64,000 nt of DNA, taken from contig JAPDOI010001060.1 of the NCBI GenBank assembly GCA_029168955.1, forward strand, positions 124,001-188,000. The letters run 5' to 3'. Position numbers and translations under genes: made by a program. The notes beneath the pieces are model-generated. The model made no database searches. It had not been told where the DNA came from and saw nothing but the letters and a program-made list of their open reading frames with translations. Positions 10,865 through 21,681 of this stretch are shown here, in pieces. The first letter of the stretch is position 1; every line of letters starts with the position of its first letter. This stretch comes from Aplectana chamaeleonis (lineage: Eukaryota; Nematoda; Chromadorea; Rhabditida; Cosmocercidae).

Positions 10865-12590
10865 CATTCAAAAGAGTTCGGTGAAAAATCGCACGAGGAG
10901 TATAAAGCCGAAAAAAGAGAATTTTCAGTCGCAATTTCTAATGCATTCAAAATCTGGTAAAGAAATCAAGTGGACAGAAGGAAAGAAAGTCTACCGCTGT
11001 CAGTCTACCGACTGACAACAAAATCCTATGAAAACACTCATGTAAAAAAACTAATAACTTTCTCTTAGTTCAAAGAAACTCATTGCTTGAGTCATAAAAA
11101 CGCAGAATAACTCATGAGGAAACTATTAGTTTGAATTATCGATGAAAATATTGTGCTCCATTGCTGTTTCCGCGATGAGTGCAGCTGCAGCCGGCTAGGA
11201 GTAAAATTTACCCGGCCCCATACATCGGGTAAGTTTTACCTGGATTTTTACTCGAAAATTCCGAGTAAGTAATCGTGTGAATACCAGGTAAGCACCAAAT
11301 TCGAAGGACTTTACACTTACCTCGCGGGTAAATCATTGATGAATACGGCCCCAGGTGACCAATGTGTGTCGTATTATCACCAAGCTCGTTTGCGCCTTTT
11401 TCAAGTCACTGAAATTTGCTATTCAGCTAATTTGATTCGCGTTTCACTAGATAGAAGTCTTGCGGGACCCGTGACGTTTCGGAAAACGTCCTACTGAAAG
11501 TTTTGAAGGATGAATGAAGTAACAAAAGAGCTTGCTGCGTTTTCCCAACGGACCGTTCGGAATTTCAAAAAAGATGAAAAGCGACAAAAAATAGGATGCG
11601 TCTTCTCTCCAAGTGGCCACTATGGTTACATTTCTAAACTCCTACTAGCGTAAACCGGCTGTCTTGTGCAACAAGCAGCCCTAGTTTGAAATAACATTTC
11701 ACCTGAAAAAATCTGGAAATTTTTTTTGAGTTTTTTGGACCAGGAACTCTCCTCCCCCTCAACCCACAGATATATGCCAAGAGAATCAAAAAGAAATTTA
11801 CCATTCTAAACTTGGGGTCAAACGTACACTGGGATGATCCCAGTGTGGCAAGAGGGAGGGGGGGCAGTTTGGCAGACCGCGCAGGGGGGGGGCAGAATTG
11901 GGTCGTGTGTGAGTAAAAATCATGATCTGCTCCGCTCAGAAGAATGTTCTGTTTCCCTTATTTCTCTTTAGAACTTCAAGCTTGGATTCCCCTTCATCCC
12001 AATTTCCATATTTTTCATTCTTGACCCTCAAAATGTGAGCATACTAATAAAAATTACATTAAAAAGATCACAGTTGAGTGTAAATGGCCATGCACATTCT
12101 ATGTGATTTTTTAAATACTGAAGTGATGAAATATGGATAAATTGCAACAACAAGAAGTGCAAAGAGGAGAAATCACGTATTCTCGAAAAAGAGTTTTTCC
12201 AATGTTTCCGTAGTCATTTTGTTTCTACTGTGAGTACACTCAGCTAACGATTTTTTTTCAAAAAGCAAAAAAATCGAAGATCTATCGTTGTGGGAATCAG
12301 AAAGCCAATATCGCTTGTGAACTGGCTATTCATATTGTGGGCAATGAGCTCACCTCTGAGAATCCCTTGAAATTTGTTTACAAAATGATTTGATATGGTG
12401 ACTGTTCATGAAAGCTTACGTATTTCATCTCACTGGTAGAAAAGAAGTGAGTGTAACATAAATGTATGACATGTGCGATTAAGATGACAAAGTTTTCTAT
12501 CCTACTGTCTGACTCCTCGCCAAATCTCATTCTCAGGGTGTGGTGTGGAGATGCTTCACTCTCCCAGGATGAGATCCAAAAATGTACCGG
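10865..12590. other. no gene recognised
   Basis: Apart from the TTACCC/GGGTAA words near 11200-11340 and a G-rich stretch near 11860-11890, I see no supportable feature. Confidence 0.35.
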
Positions 12591-12593
12591 ATG

Positions 12594-13284
12594 TGGTCAA
12601 GGTCAGAAAAAGTAGTTTTCTTACCAATACAGAAATGATTTTCGAGACTTTTGCAGCATTTTGGAACCTGCTTCTTTGGTACCAATAAAATTTTTCTTAG
12701 GCAATCAGAGTTCAGAAGTGGTGAAGGTCAAATAAAATATCGCATCCCCACCTACACTGAAATGATTTTTGGAACATTTGCAACATTTTAGTACCTACTT
12801 TTTTTGTACCATGAAAATTTTTATCTCGGTTTTTTTTTCTTCGGAAGTGAAAGAAAAAAGCATTTCATTAGATTCATTCACAGTCCAAGTTTGAGACCCC
12901 TAGCTCTTCATTGAGCCGAGAACAAGCCCCTGGGATGTTTGAATTTGCTCAAGGAGATTTGGACCCCTAAAGCCGCTACTATTCCAATGAAGAAAATTTT
13001 CGCTAAGCCCTCCTGGAAGGGAATGCGCGACATTTTCCTGGACAACTTTCTGTTAAGAACAACTTGCTACCTGATATCAGCCGAGAAAAAGCAGATCAAT
13101 GTGTCATTTTCAGCGTCAAATTTGTCAAAACTCTCTTCCAGACTTGGAGCTGTCAGGTATGAGAAAAAAACTTTTTTTCATGGATCCTGTTTATATGGGG
13201 TTCGTTTTGAAGATTTTCACTAGTACTACTCACAACCCAAGTTTGAAACCCCTAGCTCCTCAGTGAGCCGAGAACGAGCCAGCA
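12594..13284. repeat. diverged local duplications
   Basis: Bases 12594-12720 and 12721-12850 are imperfect tandem copies with shared words GAAATGATTTT, TTGCA and TTTTGTACC. A 55-base block around 12880-12935 (CCCCTAGCTCTTCATTGAGC) recurs at 13235-13284 as CCCCTAGCTCCTCAGTGAGC. No protein is recognised in the 94-codon frame between them. Confidence 0.6.
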
Positions 13285-13750
13285 AACAAAAAAAAGTACG
13301 GGTAGATTTCTGATATACAAAAAAAAACAACAAAACAACCACAGTAGAGAATGAGTCAGAAAAAATCGAGTTTTTGTTCGCAAAAAGAGGGATAACGGAC
13401 AAACAGACAAGTAATTTTAAATTCTATAGTGAAGGAATTGTATGCCAAGATTCGAACATATACCCTCGCTCCAGTTCGTTGGGATAACCCAACATAACCC
13501 TTTGTTATTTTACCCATTCTTCGCAACTTCCGCTAGGACGTTTTACAAAACATCGCGGGTTCCGCAAGACCGTCTCCAGTCAGCGTGAGATGTTGGATTC
13601 TTATACATACAAACTCTTGATTTCGGAGAGGATAAGGAAGCACCGCTCTGTGTTAGAGGCTATAAGATGCGAAAAACGCGGGGCGAACTAGATTGATTAA
13701 CTCTTGGAAATCTTGCCGTCTATTTTTCATCACTATAATATTTTAATTTG

Positions 13751-13921
<171 letters not shown>

Positions 13922-14337
13922 TATACTTAGTCCAAGATTTGTAAGACTTTGACAGACTAATAAGATATAAGGATAGTATATCATTTATTAGTCTAATGGT
14001 TGACTCGGGTTGAATGGTAACTTTTGGCTGGTTGATTTTTTAGGTATCGATCTTTGCATTTTCGTATTAGGCCTCTTTCAGAGTTCGATCGCTCTGCAAC
14101 GCGATCATGTGCACAGCGTCGCGACCGTCACGTCGCCGTAGAAATCGTAGCCTTTGAGGGTGTGAATGCTCAATCGAGAAAATTGGCGACCACGCACTTT
14201 CAAGTGCACATCCTAATCGACGCCTAACCAGCACAGATGAGCACAGCAAATAAACGCATCTAACTGCAGTTATGCTCACTTGCCGTATTCATCTATATAA
14301 GAAAAATTTTGTGAGCAATTATTTATGAGAGTTAATT

Positions 14338-16785
14338 AATTAATTTATTTATTTATTAAATACGTTGCTTAAGGCACACGCAATAGAAAATTAGGGATGC
14401 CTAGGACGTGAGTTGAAATACATGAAAATCGAGTACATATTGGCATCACACTTCTAGAAGCTCAATAGCTTCTTCACGGAAAGGCGTTTGAAATTGCACA
14501 GAACAGATGGAATAGGCAGCGGTGTGATATCAAGGTTAAGAGAAATGAATATGGATCCTGCTCTGCAAGTGAACGAAAAGGCTCTTGTGTTGCCTTTTGG
14601 AGCTGCATATGATATTTTCAGTGCGCTCCCCCTGGTCCAAGAGGGATTTAGCTTGAAGAATTTTGAAATGTTTGTTTTCATAACGCCAGCCAGAATTTTG
14701 AAAACCGTGCAGGCGTCATTGAGCTGTCGGCGAGATTCAAAGGAATAGAGTTTAAGTTCTCTATTCCAGGTCTCTGCGTTAGGTATTCTGTTGGGCGGCA
14801 AGATTTTCGATCTAATGTATATTCTACGTGTAAAGTTATTTTGAACTTTTTCCAATTGCAAAATATCCTTTCGTTTTTGCGGGGAGAAAACCGATGTTCC
14901 GCTCTCTGAAATAGGCCTGACGTATGTTTTGTAAGCTTTCAATAGCACATTCTTGTTCCTGACAGATAACGCCTTGAAAATAAGATAAGTCTTTGAGGTA
15001 AGCCTTTCTGCACAAGAGTTTAAAATGATCAGAAAAATCAAGTTTGTTATTATAGTCTTTCCCGGAGACAGTGGCAGTTCTCATTTGTGAGACCAATCGA
15101 GAATTTTCTCCAGGGCATCTGCAATCATAATCTGATCCTCATTGTTTACAACTTTCCTGTAAGTCTTGATATCGTCAGCAAACTGTTTGCACTCCACACC
15201 ACAATCCTCAAGAAGCCCGGGAAGTTCTGAGGTGTATATAGCGAACAAAATAGGAGACAATACCCCTTCCTGAGGTACACCGCTCTTGACTGATTTGACT
15301 GATGAAAATGTAAAATTTATTTTTACTTGGAAAGTCCTTCCTGTGAGGTAGTTCTCAAGCCACTTAGAGGCAGTGTTCACCCAAACGATCGTTTTTCTAC
15401 TTTTCCGCCTAGTTTCAAGACGGTCCCATGCTGATTCCAATGATGTTTTTGGAATCGTGCAAGACCTTCTAGGAACGGAGTTACGGTCCCTCAAATATTG
15501 AGCTAGGGAAGCATGGTGGACGAGTTGTCTGAGGCTTGTAACTTCCGTCTTTTGCAGCCGATGTATGCGAGCTGACCTGAGTAAAAAGAGAAGTAGGGAA
15601 TAAAGGGAAGAACGGGACTAATGATTGGAAATCATCGCTCATCTCACGATCTCGAGCATTCATTTGTTCACATCGGTGGGCGTGGAAAGTGCATCGGGTG
15701 TGTGACGAGCTGATCGGTGTCTAACTTTGGGGCCGTAGGGGACCGTTCCAAGCTCATTTTTCCTAGTTTTTTCAACGTTAGGGTTGAGCTAGGTCCCGCA
15801 GCTGCCAATCTCCACCGAAAAATCAGACATGGTTTGTATCGTGGACACTGCCTTTAATGGTCAACGGATGAAATTTAAGTTTTGTGATTTTGTGAAGAAG
15901 TTTAGAGTGATCCACTCGATCAAAGGCCTTTGAAAAATCGAAATACACCACATCATAGCATTTTTCCGTATCCAGGTATTCCGTCCAGTTATTTATACTT
16001 TCAAGTAGATTTGTCTCTACTGATTTCCCGGGGACAAACCCATGCTGATTAGCTGGAATAATCGAATTTTCTTCCAGGTGGCTTATTACATGCTTCTTAA
16101 GTTCCTTTCCAAATATCCTACAGAGCTGTGATGTAATGCTTACAGGTCTATAGGTATCAACAGAGGAAGCAGGTTCCTTTTTTAATAGAGGTGTTATAAA
16201 AGAATGTTTCCATCTGAGTGGCACGTCAGAGTAACAAATCATTTGGTTGAAAAGTAGGCTAAAGGACCTGTGATGACATGAGCAGTGTTTCTCAGGAAAA
16301 TGCCAGGAATAAAGTCTGGTGTGATTGAATGAGGAGGGGCCAACTTGAACAAAAGTTCATACAATAAAACTTCGTCAAACCAAGGGAACCTAGCCATTTC
16401 GTGCTCAACGGAGGGTTCGTAAGCTAGAAAATTACCATCGTTTTCGGTATAAACGTCTTCAAATTTATCAGCCAGTAGGTCAGCCTTATCTTGATCCGTT
16501 ACTACGACATGATTCCCGTTTTTCAAACCCGGAATCCTCGTAGAAGTTGAAAGTTTTTATGGACATATTTGAGGAAGCCTTTTTTGTTGTTACTGTTAAT
16601 AATTTGGGTTTCCATGTTCCTATTGTACTTTTGGAGCCGGTCATCGAAATTTCGAGAAAAATCTCTGAGCTTGACCCAGTTCTCTCCCCGTTTTGAACTG
16701 CTAGCTAAATTGAACAGGCAGCCTCTGTGCTCAATTAGTAAATACTCAATTTTGCTGTCCTTTGGTGGTGTTGAAGGTCTTCAGT
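14338..16785 (-). pseudogene. CR1-like LINE ORF2 (linker, reverse transcriptase, C-terminal region)
   Basis: This reverse-strand non-LTR retrotransposon fragment reads from about 16785 down to a short AAAT-repeat tail at 14332-14359. Order: a linker (NMETQIINSNNKKGFLKYVHK, and PWFDEVLLYELL), RT with PLLKK, YRPVSIT, FVPGKSVETNLL and YFDFSKAFDRVDH (16240-15860), then GVPQEGVLSPILFAIYTSEL and catalytic FADD near 15180, then the C-terminal YKTYVRPISESG and LEKVQNNFTRR region. The endonuclease is absent, so the copy is 5' truncated. The RT is cut between HPLTIK and WLENYLTG by a TTAA-flanked MITE. A frameshift near 15060-15090 and a shifted frame near 16530 also break it. Confidence 0.9.
15368..15853. 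mobile_element. TTAA-flanked MITE (AGGCAGTG family) inside the LINE
   Basis: The ends AGGCAGTGTTCAC and GTGGACACTGCCT are inverted, with TTAG on the left and TTAA on the right, a one-base-decayed TTAA duplication. Removing it joins LINE codons in frame, which confirms the boundaries. Copies of 471-487 bp with the same ends lie at 34478, 42764, 43742 and 53690. TTAA targets point to piggyBac-like transposition, although the AGG start differs from the usual CCC. The interior holds the conserved word GGAACGGAGTTA. Confidence 0.85.
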
Positions 16786-17040
16786 CGCGTCGCACAGCGA
16801 TCAAACTCTGAAAGAGGCCTTAGGCAACCCTACTCATCTTATACTCAGGCTTCAATTCCATATAGGACCTCCATCATTTCTATGGTGATAACATGCTAAA
16901 TTTGAACAACAATTTTCCTGTCTTTGGTCAATCAGTTATTCACTAATATTGATTCTGTAGAACTATCGATTTTTTAGATACATATAGGTAAGTTTACCTT
17001 TTATATTATTCATATTTCTTTTCTTCAGTCGTTATAATTC

Positions 17041-17826
17041 TTTGATAAGAGTTCCGGCAGCAGTCCTGTGACTACTGTCCTCCTAACCTCCGTAGTGGCA
17101 GAGGCCGACCTTTTAGGCTTTTCGCGTTTGATTGTTTTAATAGCGATAGAAATCCCAACGATTTCTATCATTATTCACGTTTTTCTAGAGACAAGATTGA
17201 CAATTGCGACAGGTTGAAGTATGTTGGTAATGAATTGTGTCCTAGTCATTGCAGTAATGCAAATTGTGCAATTTGCAAAGTTATCAATAAAAATGCATTC
17301 ATAATTAGTAGTTCTACCATACTTAAAATATTTACAGTTGTCAAAAGTTGCACAGATTGTAACTCTGAAAATATTATTCATTGTTTAACATGCGAACAAT
17401 GTAGTTTGCAGCAAGTTGGTCTTTCCACCCGTAAATTCAAAGATAGAGGCAGAGGACATGATAGATATCACATTAATAAGCAAGATATCAGTAACTACCT
17501 CTACGATTACTTCAATAAATGCACTGCTAAGCAAACAGAGGTCCAGATTTTATATAATTCAGATACGAACGTTGATAGATCAGTTTCAAATGACGAGGAG
17601 CTTTTTGGATTAAACTTTTAAATACGGCTTTTCTCTGGAATTGAACGATAATATTAAGGGATTTGGGAGCATCTATAATATTCCTAACCTGTTAGAGTAC
17701 AAACCTAATCAGCCTTATTTTTGTCTCTCAGTTGTTAAAAATAGGATAAGGAGTTTCAGACGTAATAAAAAGAATAAAACTGATCATAATATACAAGAAT
17801 TTGTTTTAGAAAGATTAGTTCTTTGA
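17041..17826 (+). pseudogene. Penelope-like element: Cys-rich and GIY-YIG endonuclease region
   Basis: The open frame begins after a stop near 17048 and runs to 17621. It then continues in another frame to 17826 after an apparent one-base insertion in a T run. A cysteine cluster (CPSHCSNANCAIC, then CTDC) precedes the endonuclease core CLTCEQCSLQQVGLSTRKF with DRGRGH behind it. In the family the first motif is V-Y and the second Y-V-G. Here both tyrosines are replaced (IIHC and QQVG), so the nuclease was already inactive or is decaying. The Arg of the R-to-H segment is kept. The tail carries LNDNIKGFGSIYN, typical of the linker. A possible short intron (GTAAGT at 16988 to TTCTTCAG at 17028) lies just upstream. 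Confidence 0.72.
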
Positions 17827-17849
17827 ATGATGCATAAAAAATTTATGTG

Positions 17850-18358
17850 TCCATTAACTCTCTTAACAAAAGTTTTGTCAAACATATAATTCAAAAATGT
17901 CATGATGGAGGATTTGTTGATAACTTAGCGCCTAAGGTTGGACATATTCTAATTAGTCTAATATTTAGTTTTTAATACAAGTTTGAAAAAGCTTATAATA
18001 GCATTGAAAAGGATTTTGTTTATGTTAGTACTAAATTTATACATAACATGTTAAATCACATAAATAATAGTAAAATCATAAATAATACGGCTGTAAAAGC
18101 TGATATTAATATTAATAACAACTATAAGGAAGCTAGAGTGGTTTGTATTTATTCTTCACCAATTTCTATCAGAATTTTCAATTACAGTAATTCCTTAAGA
18201 TCACTTGATGAAGATAATCTATTTTACATTTTCAAAAATAATTGTGTTTGTGTGAAAGGGTGTTGATAATTTTATTGCTGGGTATCACACTCATGTTATC
18301 ACTGGAGATTCAAGCATAGTTAAAGACTACTCGCTTAAAAGCACAAGACACCCAAAAT
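17850..18358 (+). pseudogene. Penelope-like element: region between endonuclease and RT
   Basis: Three short frames match the pre-RT part of Naiad-type proteins. These are IIQKCHDGGFVDNLAPKV near 17890, then VVCIYSSPISIRIFNYS and LRSLDEDNL near 18140-18220, then, after a frameshift at about 18262, GYHTHVITGD and HPKY up to 18358. The match then stops abruptly at a MITE remnant that starts by about 18364. Several stops and frameshifts are present, so the copy is dead. Confidence 0.65.
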
Positions 18359-18363
18359 ATTAA

Positions 18364-18805
18364 TTTTCAGATTCCATGCTTATCTTGGAGAGAGTCACAC
18401 GCTGATCAGAGAGGTATCTCTGAAATCGTCCAAGACCCCCTTTGAACAGAGTGATAGCTCTTCAAAGATGCCTAGCTTTTGAGGGTCGAAAATTGGTGGA
18501 CGAGTTGTCTCAGGCCTGTATTTCTCTTCATTCGCAATCTTTGCGCGAGAGCGAGCCAGGATAAGGAGACAGCGCGGCAATGGTCTGGAGAACGATGAGT
18601 TGTTAGGAATCTATCCATCCATCTAGCCACTATCAAGATCGAGAATCTGGTAGGGGGTCGGGCCTAAGATGGTGAGCGAAGGAAGTCGGGCCTAAGGTGG
18701 ACGCCTATATCTCGCTTATTTGGAGAAATTGAGATCTCGCATTTGCCGCGTGTTATACTTCTACACAATTACATGAAAATCTCAAATTTTGTATGTACTG
18801 TGCCT
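18364..18805. mobile_element. TTAA-flanked MITE remnant (type C)
   Basis: It lies between TTAA at 18360 and TTAA at 18806 and ends in ACTGTGCCT. It matches 52880-53300 along most of its length (shared words GGTATCTCTGAAATCG, GACAAGTTGTCTCGGGC or GACGAGTTGTCTCAGGC, and GCCAGGATAAGGAGACAG). The left terminal repeat is not clear, so the left boundary rests on the TTAA and on where the Penelope-like coding stops. Confidence 0.55.
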
Positions 18806-18859
18806 TTAAAAACATCATGGAAAAGGGAATTAGAATGTCTGGAATAGTTAGTAAAATTA

Positions 18860-19171
18860 TATGTATTTTGTGGACCTGCCCTTTGCAATTCTCTATTCTC
18901 TAATGCTCCGTTCTTTCTTTAGGGCCCTAACTAATCCTCCTTTGCATGACATATTCTTCGATTTTTTATTGACCAAATTCCCCACCGGTGACAACCACCA
19001 TGATCATGTTCATCCAGTCGGACAACTAGTCCATGTTATTGAATAATGTTACTGAAATAAGACCTTTTAATGCGCTTCTCGCCGTTTCTTAATAATTTTG
19101 GTAACACTTGGAGGCCTACGCATTGTTTTATGTGAAAAACTCGGGGACGAAAACCATCGTAAACACTGCCT
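18860..19171 (-). mobile_element. truncated AGGCAGTG-type MITE in reverse
   Basis: This is the inverse of much of the element at 53690-54172: shared segments include the end (CGTAAACACTGCCT), a block near AAAACTCGG, and GGTGACAACCACC. The other end is missing. TTAG follows the terminal repeat. The Penelope-like RT resumes at once behind it, so the gap between HPKY and the RT palm was produced by this insertion and a deletion. Confidence 0.7.
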
Positions 19172-19173
19172 TT

Positions 19174-19541
19174 AGGCAATACATTGGTGTTCCACAAGGA
19201 GGTAATGTCAGCCCTTTGCTGGCAGATTTGACAATGTCTTATTTTGATCATAGATTTTCTCCTTTCAGATATATGGATGATATTTTGCTCCTTCATAAGG
19301 TTCCGTCCATAGCAGACCATAGGCGGCAAGCGTCAAAGCGTCGGAGCGTCATGCGCCAGCGCTCAAACGCTGGCACATGACGCTCGACGGCTGGCGAAGA
19401 TGCAAACTCCCAGTGTCATTGGACGCTAGGACGTCTGCTATGGACGGAACCTAACGTGAATTCTGAACATGTAAACTCTTTGTTAATTGAAATTTATGAG
19501 AACACATTGAAACTAGAAACATTACATGTTAGTGAATACAG
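19174..19541 (+). pseudogene. Penelope-like element: RT palm with YMDD
   Basis: It starts inside the fingers/palm with IGVPQGGNVSPLLADLTM, then FRYMDDILLLHK carrying the two catalytic aspartates. After the 153-bp insertion at 19299-19451 it continues with NSEHVNSLLIEIYENTL, and is then cut at SEY by the CAG-flanked element. The catalytic residues are intact although the gene is not. The catalytic motif Y-M-D-D and the G-V-P-Q-G-G turn are standard RT motifs. The connection to the Penelope group comes from the downstream thumb segment. Confidence 0.8.
19299..19451. mobile_element. 153-bp element with TAA duplication inside the RT
   Basis: The ends GGTTCCGTCCATAGCAGAC and the inverse at 19433-19451 match perfectly over about 19 bases, flanked by TAA on each side. 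GG ends with a TWA-type 3-bp duplication fit PIF/Harbinger-like MITEs. The interior is a second palindrome around GCGTCATG...CATGACGC. Confidence 0.88.
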
Positions 19542-19718
19542 GGCCCGTAGTAAACCCCCCTGCGCGCACAGATGATATGACGGTTGGCTCGCTGAGGTGT
19601 CTCGCTGGCCCCGTGCATTCAGCCGATACTGTGATGAGCGATCAATGGCAGGCGAAAGGTGGTCATTGAATGAGAAGGGCCTGTGGTTACAAAGAGTTAA
19701 CGTGGCACCAGCTTGGCC

Positions 19719-19792
19719 GCCAGCGTGGTGTAGGGGTGAACGGTGGCTACTTGGGTGCGCATGGCCAAGGTTCGATTCCCTGCGAGTCGAAA
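19719..19792 (+). tRNA. tRNA-Pro(TGG)-like sequence, probably pseudogene or SINE head
   Basis: An A box TGGTGTAGGGG at 19726 and a perfect B box GGTTCGATTCC at 19769 are 43 bases apart, the spacing of a tRNA without a long variable arm. The anticodon-loop region CTTGGGTGCG and the TAGGGGT D-loop match proline tRNAs, giving anticodon TGG. The acceptor and anticodon stems pair poorly, so it is unlikely to be a working tRNA. It may be a SINE promoter or a copied tRNA caught inside the CAG-flanked element. Confidence 0.5.
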
Positions 19793-20569
19793 GCTTTTGC
19801 CATTACGTTTTGATGCGAGCACTTAACGAAGGAGTATAAGAATGTGCAAATAACATGTTAGGTGGAGCAGCGCGATAAACAGAAGCTAGCGAACGACAAC
19901 TCGTAAGGTACCATCTTTACCAGGCGAAAGCTTCTACAGCTAATTTGTCATGAAATCGTTTTATAACCGAGTGCGAAACGATTCAAATGTGGGTTTGAAT
20001 GGATTTCGCGCCTGTGAACTATGGAACTTCTGTTCAGAATTTGAGGAGGAATTCGTTTGCTGGGCGAAACAAGTTTTGCCCAGTAGGTAAGTATGTATTG
20101 TGGCACCATATAGCAAGCAAGCCGCGACTTACAGTCCTGTTAACCGAAATTCAACAGTTACAAGACATTTATTTTTTACCTATTGAGTACGATAGGTAAG
20201 ACAAGCGTGTTGAACACATAAAGCTTTTATGGATTTCACGGTTCAAGATTAGACAAAATATCTGATGTGGGGTCTATAAACTCGCATTCCGTGTAAATGC
20301 TCACTTCTACACCCACTAAATAAGTGTTCCCTTCCTCTATCCAGCATTACCTTCCTGCAGCACCAAGAGTAGTTCTTCGCACAAAAACATGTTTTCATAA
20401 TTATTTCTGTGGCTTTGGTAGCCGTGGGTAAGCATGGATCCGTTTTGGAAGAGAGATTTTGGCTCTATTCTAGACGGGGAGGTCTACTCAAGATTTATTC
20501 AGACAAATGAACGAAAATTCTGATCATTGATACTGCAATGTTTCATTGCTGTTATGAAAACTCTAAATA

Positions 20570-20712
20570 TCGTTCATCACTGGATGAGGGATCGCCGCGA
20601 CGCTGCTTGGCGAGAAAATTGCGCGCGGGAAAACGAAATGAGAGTGGCTATTGATCGCGAAATTTTTCCCGCCAAGCAGCGTCGCGGCGATCACTCACCC
20701 AGTGATGGACGA
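20570..20712. mobile_element. MITE family A, 143 bp, TA-flanked
   Basis: The ends TCGTTCATCACTGGATGA and its inverse at the right are flanked by TA. It is nested in the CAG-flanked element and is the same length as the copy at 31165. Confidence 0.9.
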
Positions 20713-21354
20713 TAAATACTTCAAGGAATAATTTGGGTTGTTGCTGGTATAATGGGATGAATAATGAATGATTTTCTGTCAACATAACCTTTTCGAATAT
20801 TCCGAATGAATCACTTTCAATTGGGCCTTTTTAAGATTGCTGAATGAATAACTTTTTTTTCGAATGAAGTTCAAGAAAAGCGCGAATTTATGAATATATC
20901 CGAATAACACCTACGATTATTTTTCTTTTTGATGACTGGCTTCGAAAAAGCGGCCTCCAACCTAATCGAATGAATGTTCGAATTTTTGAATGATTTCCGG
21001 ACAAATCATAGGTACTGTTAAATGATTTCGTTGGTGACTAAATATTCGAAAGTTCGCGCCTTGAATCGACCGGAAATTCGGAAAATCGAATGATTCGACG
21101 CCTATGCAGCACCGTAAATGAATATTCTGTAATAAAATGGGGCTAGCAAGCACCATGAAACAGTACAACGGATCACTTCTCCCATCGTTCATCCCTCAAT
21201 CCAAAAAAAAACAACCCAAGTAACTGTTAACTAAAAAACAAAACGAAACAAAAACGGGAAACCCCTTTTTAAAGTCAGATTCAATCCTACCCATGACTTC
21301 AAATACCTCAGAAATAATTATTAAAACGATTTCGTTGCAAAACAACTTACCTTA

Positions 21355-21681
21355 TGGTATTCTGTGGTTGAAGCGAGACCAGGATTGTTAAAACCTCTTT
21401 ATTTGGCTGACGTTTCGGCGATTTTCGCCTTCTTCGGAGCCTGGAAAAAACCAAGGCTGTCGGACCTCTTGGTCCCCTTCAAAGGTTGGTATAATCTGTG
21501 ACTTACGTTCTTTTGGTTCACTTTCGTGTGAATCCTCTGTAGAATGAAATGGGATTTGGGAGGGTAGTTTCTTGGATCGAAATTCGGTTTTTCCAGGCTC
21601 CGAAGAAGGCGAAAATCGCCGAAACGTCAGCCAAATAAAGAGGTTTTAACAATCTTGGTCTCGCTTCAACCACCGAATACC
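21355..21681. repeat. fold-back with hammerhead-ribozyme-like arms
   Basis: Arms at 21355-21450 and 21588-21681 are inverted copies about 95 bases long. Each arm contains GGCT, then CCGAAGA, then a GGCGA/TCGCC hairpin, then GAAACGTC, then AGCC. That is the order of a minimal type-I hammerhead: stem I (GGCT with AGCC), core C-U-G-A-N-G-A, stem II, GAAA, and a GTC cleavage triplet. The core here has C for U at the second position and one extra A before stem II. Short stem III (ACGT) hammerheads are known from Penelope-like elements. The call is from motif order by eye; activity is doubtful given the core change. Confidence 0.5.

Larger units (their letters stand above)
14070..16819. mobile_element. 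Harbinger-like non-autonomous element (TTA flanks) split by a LINE
   Basis: The ends GGCCTCTTTCAGAGTTCGAT (left) and the inverse at 16786-16819 match over about 34 bases, and both sides are flanked by TTA. A 3-bp TTA duplication with GG-starting ends is typical of PIF/Harbinger. Nearly all of the interior is a LINE inserted on the opposite strand. Its own sequence is the left 270 bases plus the right 34. The same left end occurs twice more at 50412 and 50991. Sequence at 59525-59965 has related ends (GGCATCTTTCATAG). Confidence 0.7.

Noticed and set aside
14488..14748. forward open frame over the LINE
   Set aside because: It is the antisense of the LINE C-terminal region.
17820..17830. In-frame TGA of the Penelope-like frame as a selenocysteine codon, known in some Naiad elements
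   Set aside because: The copy has many other frameshifts and stops nearby, no SECIS-like element was seen, and the alignment at this point is too weak.
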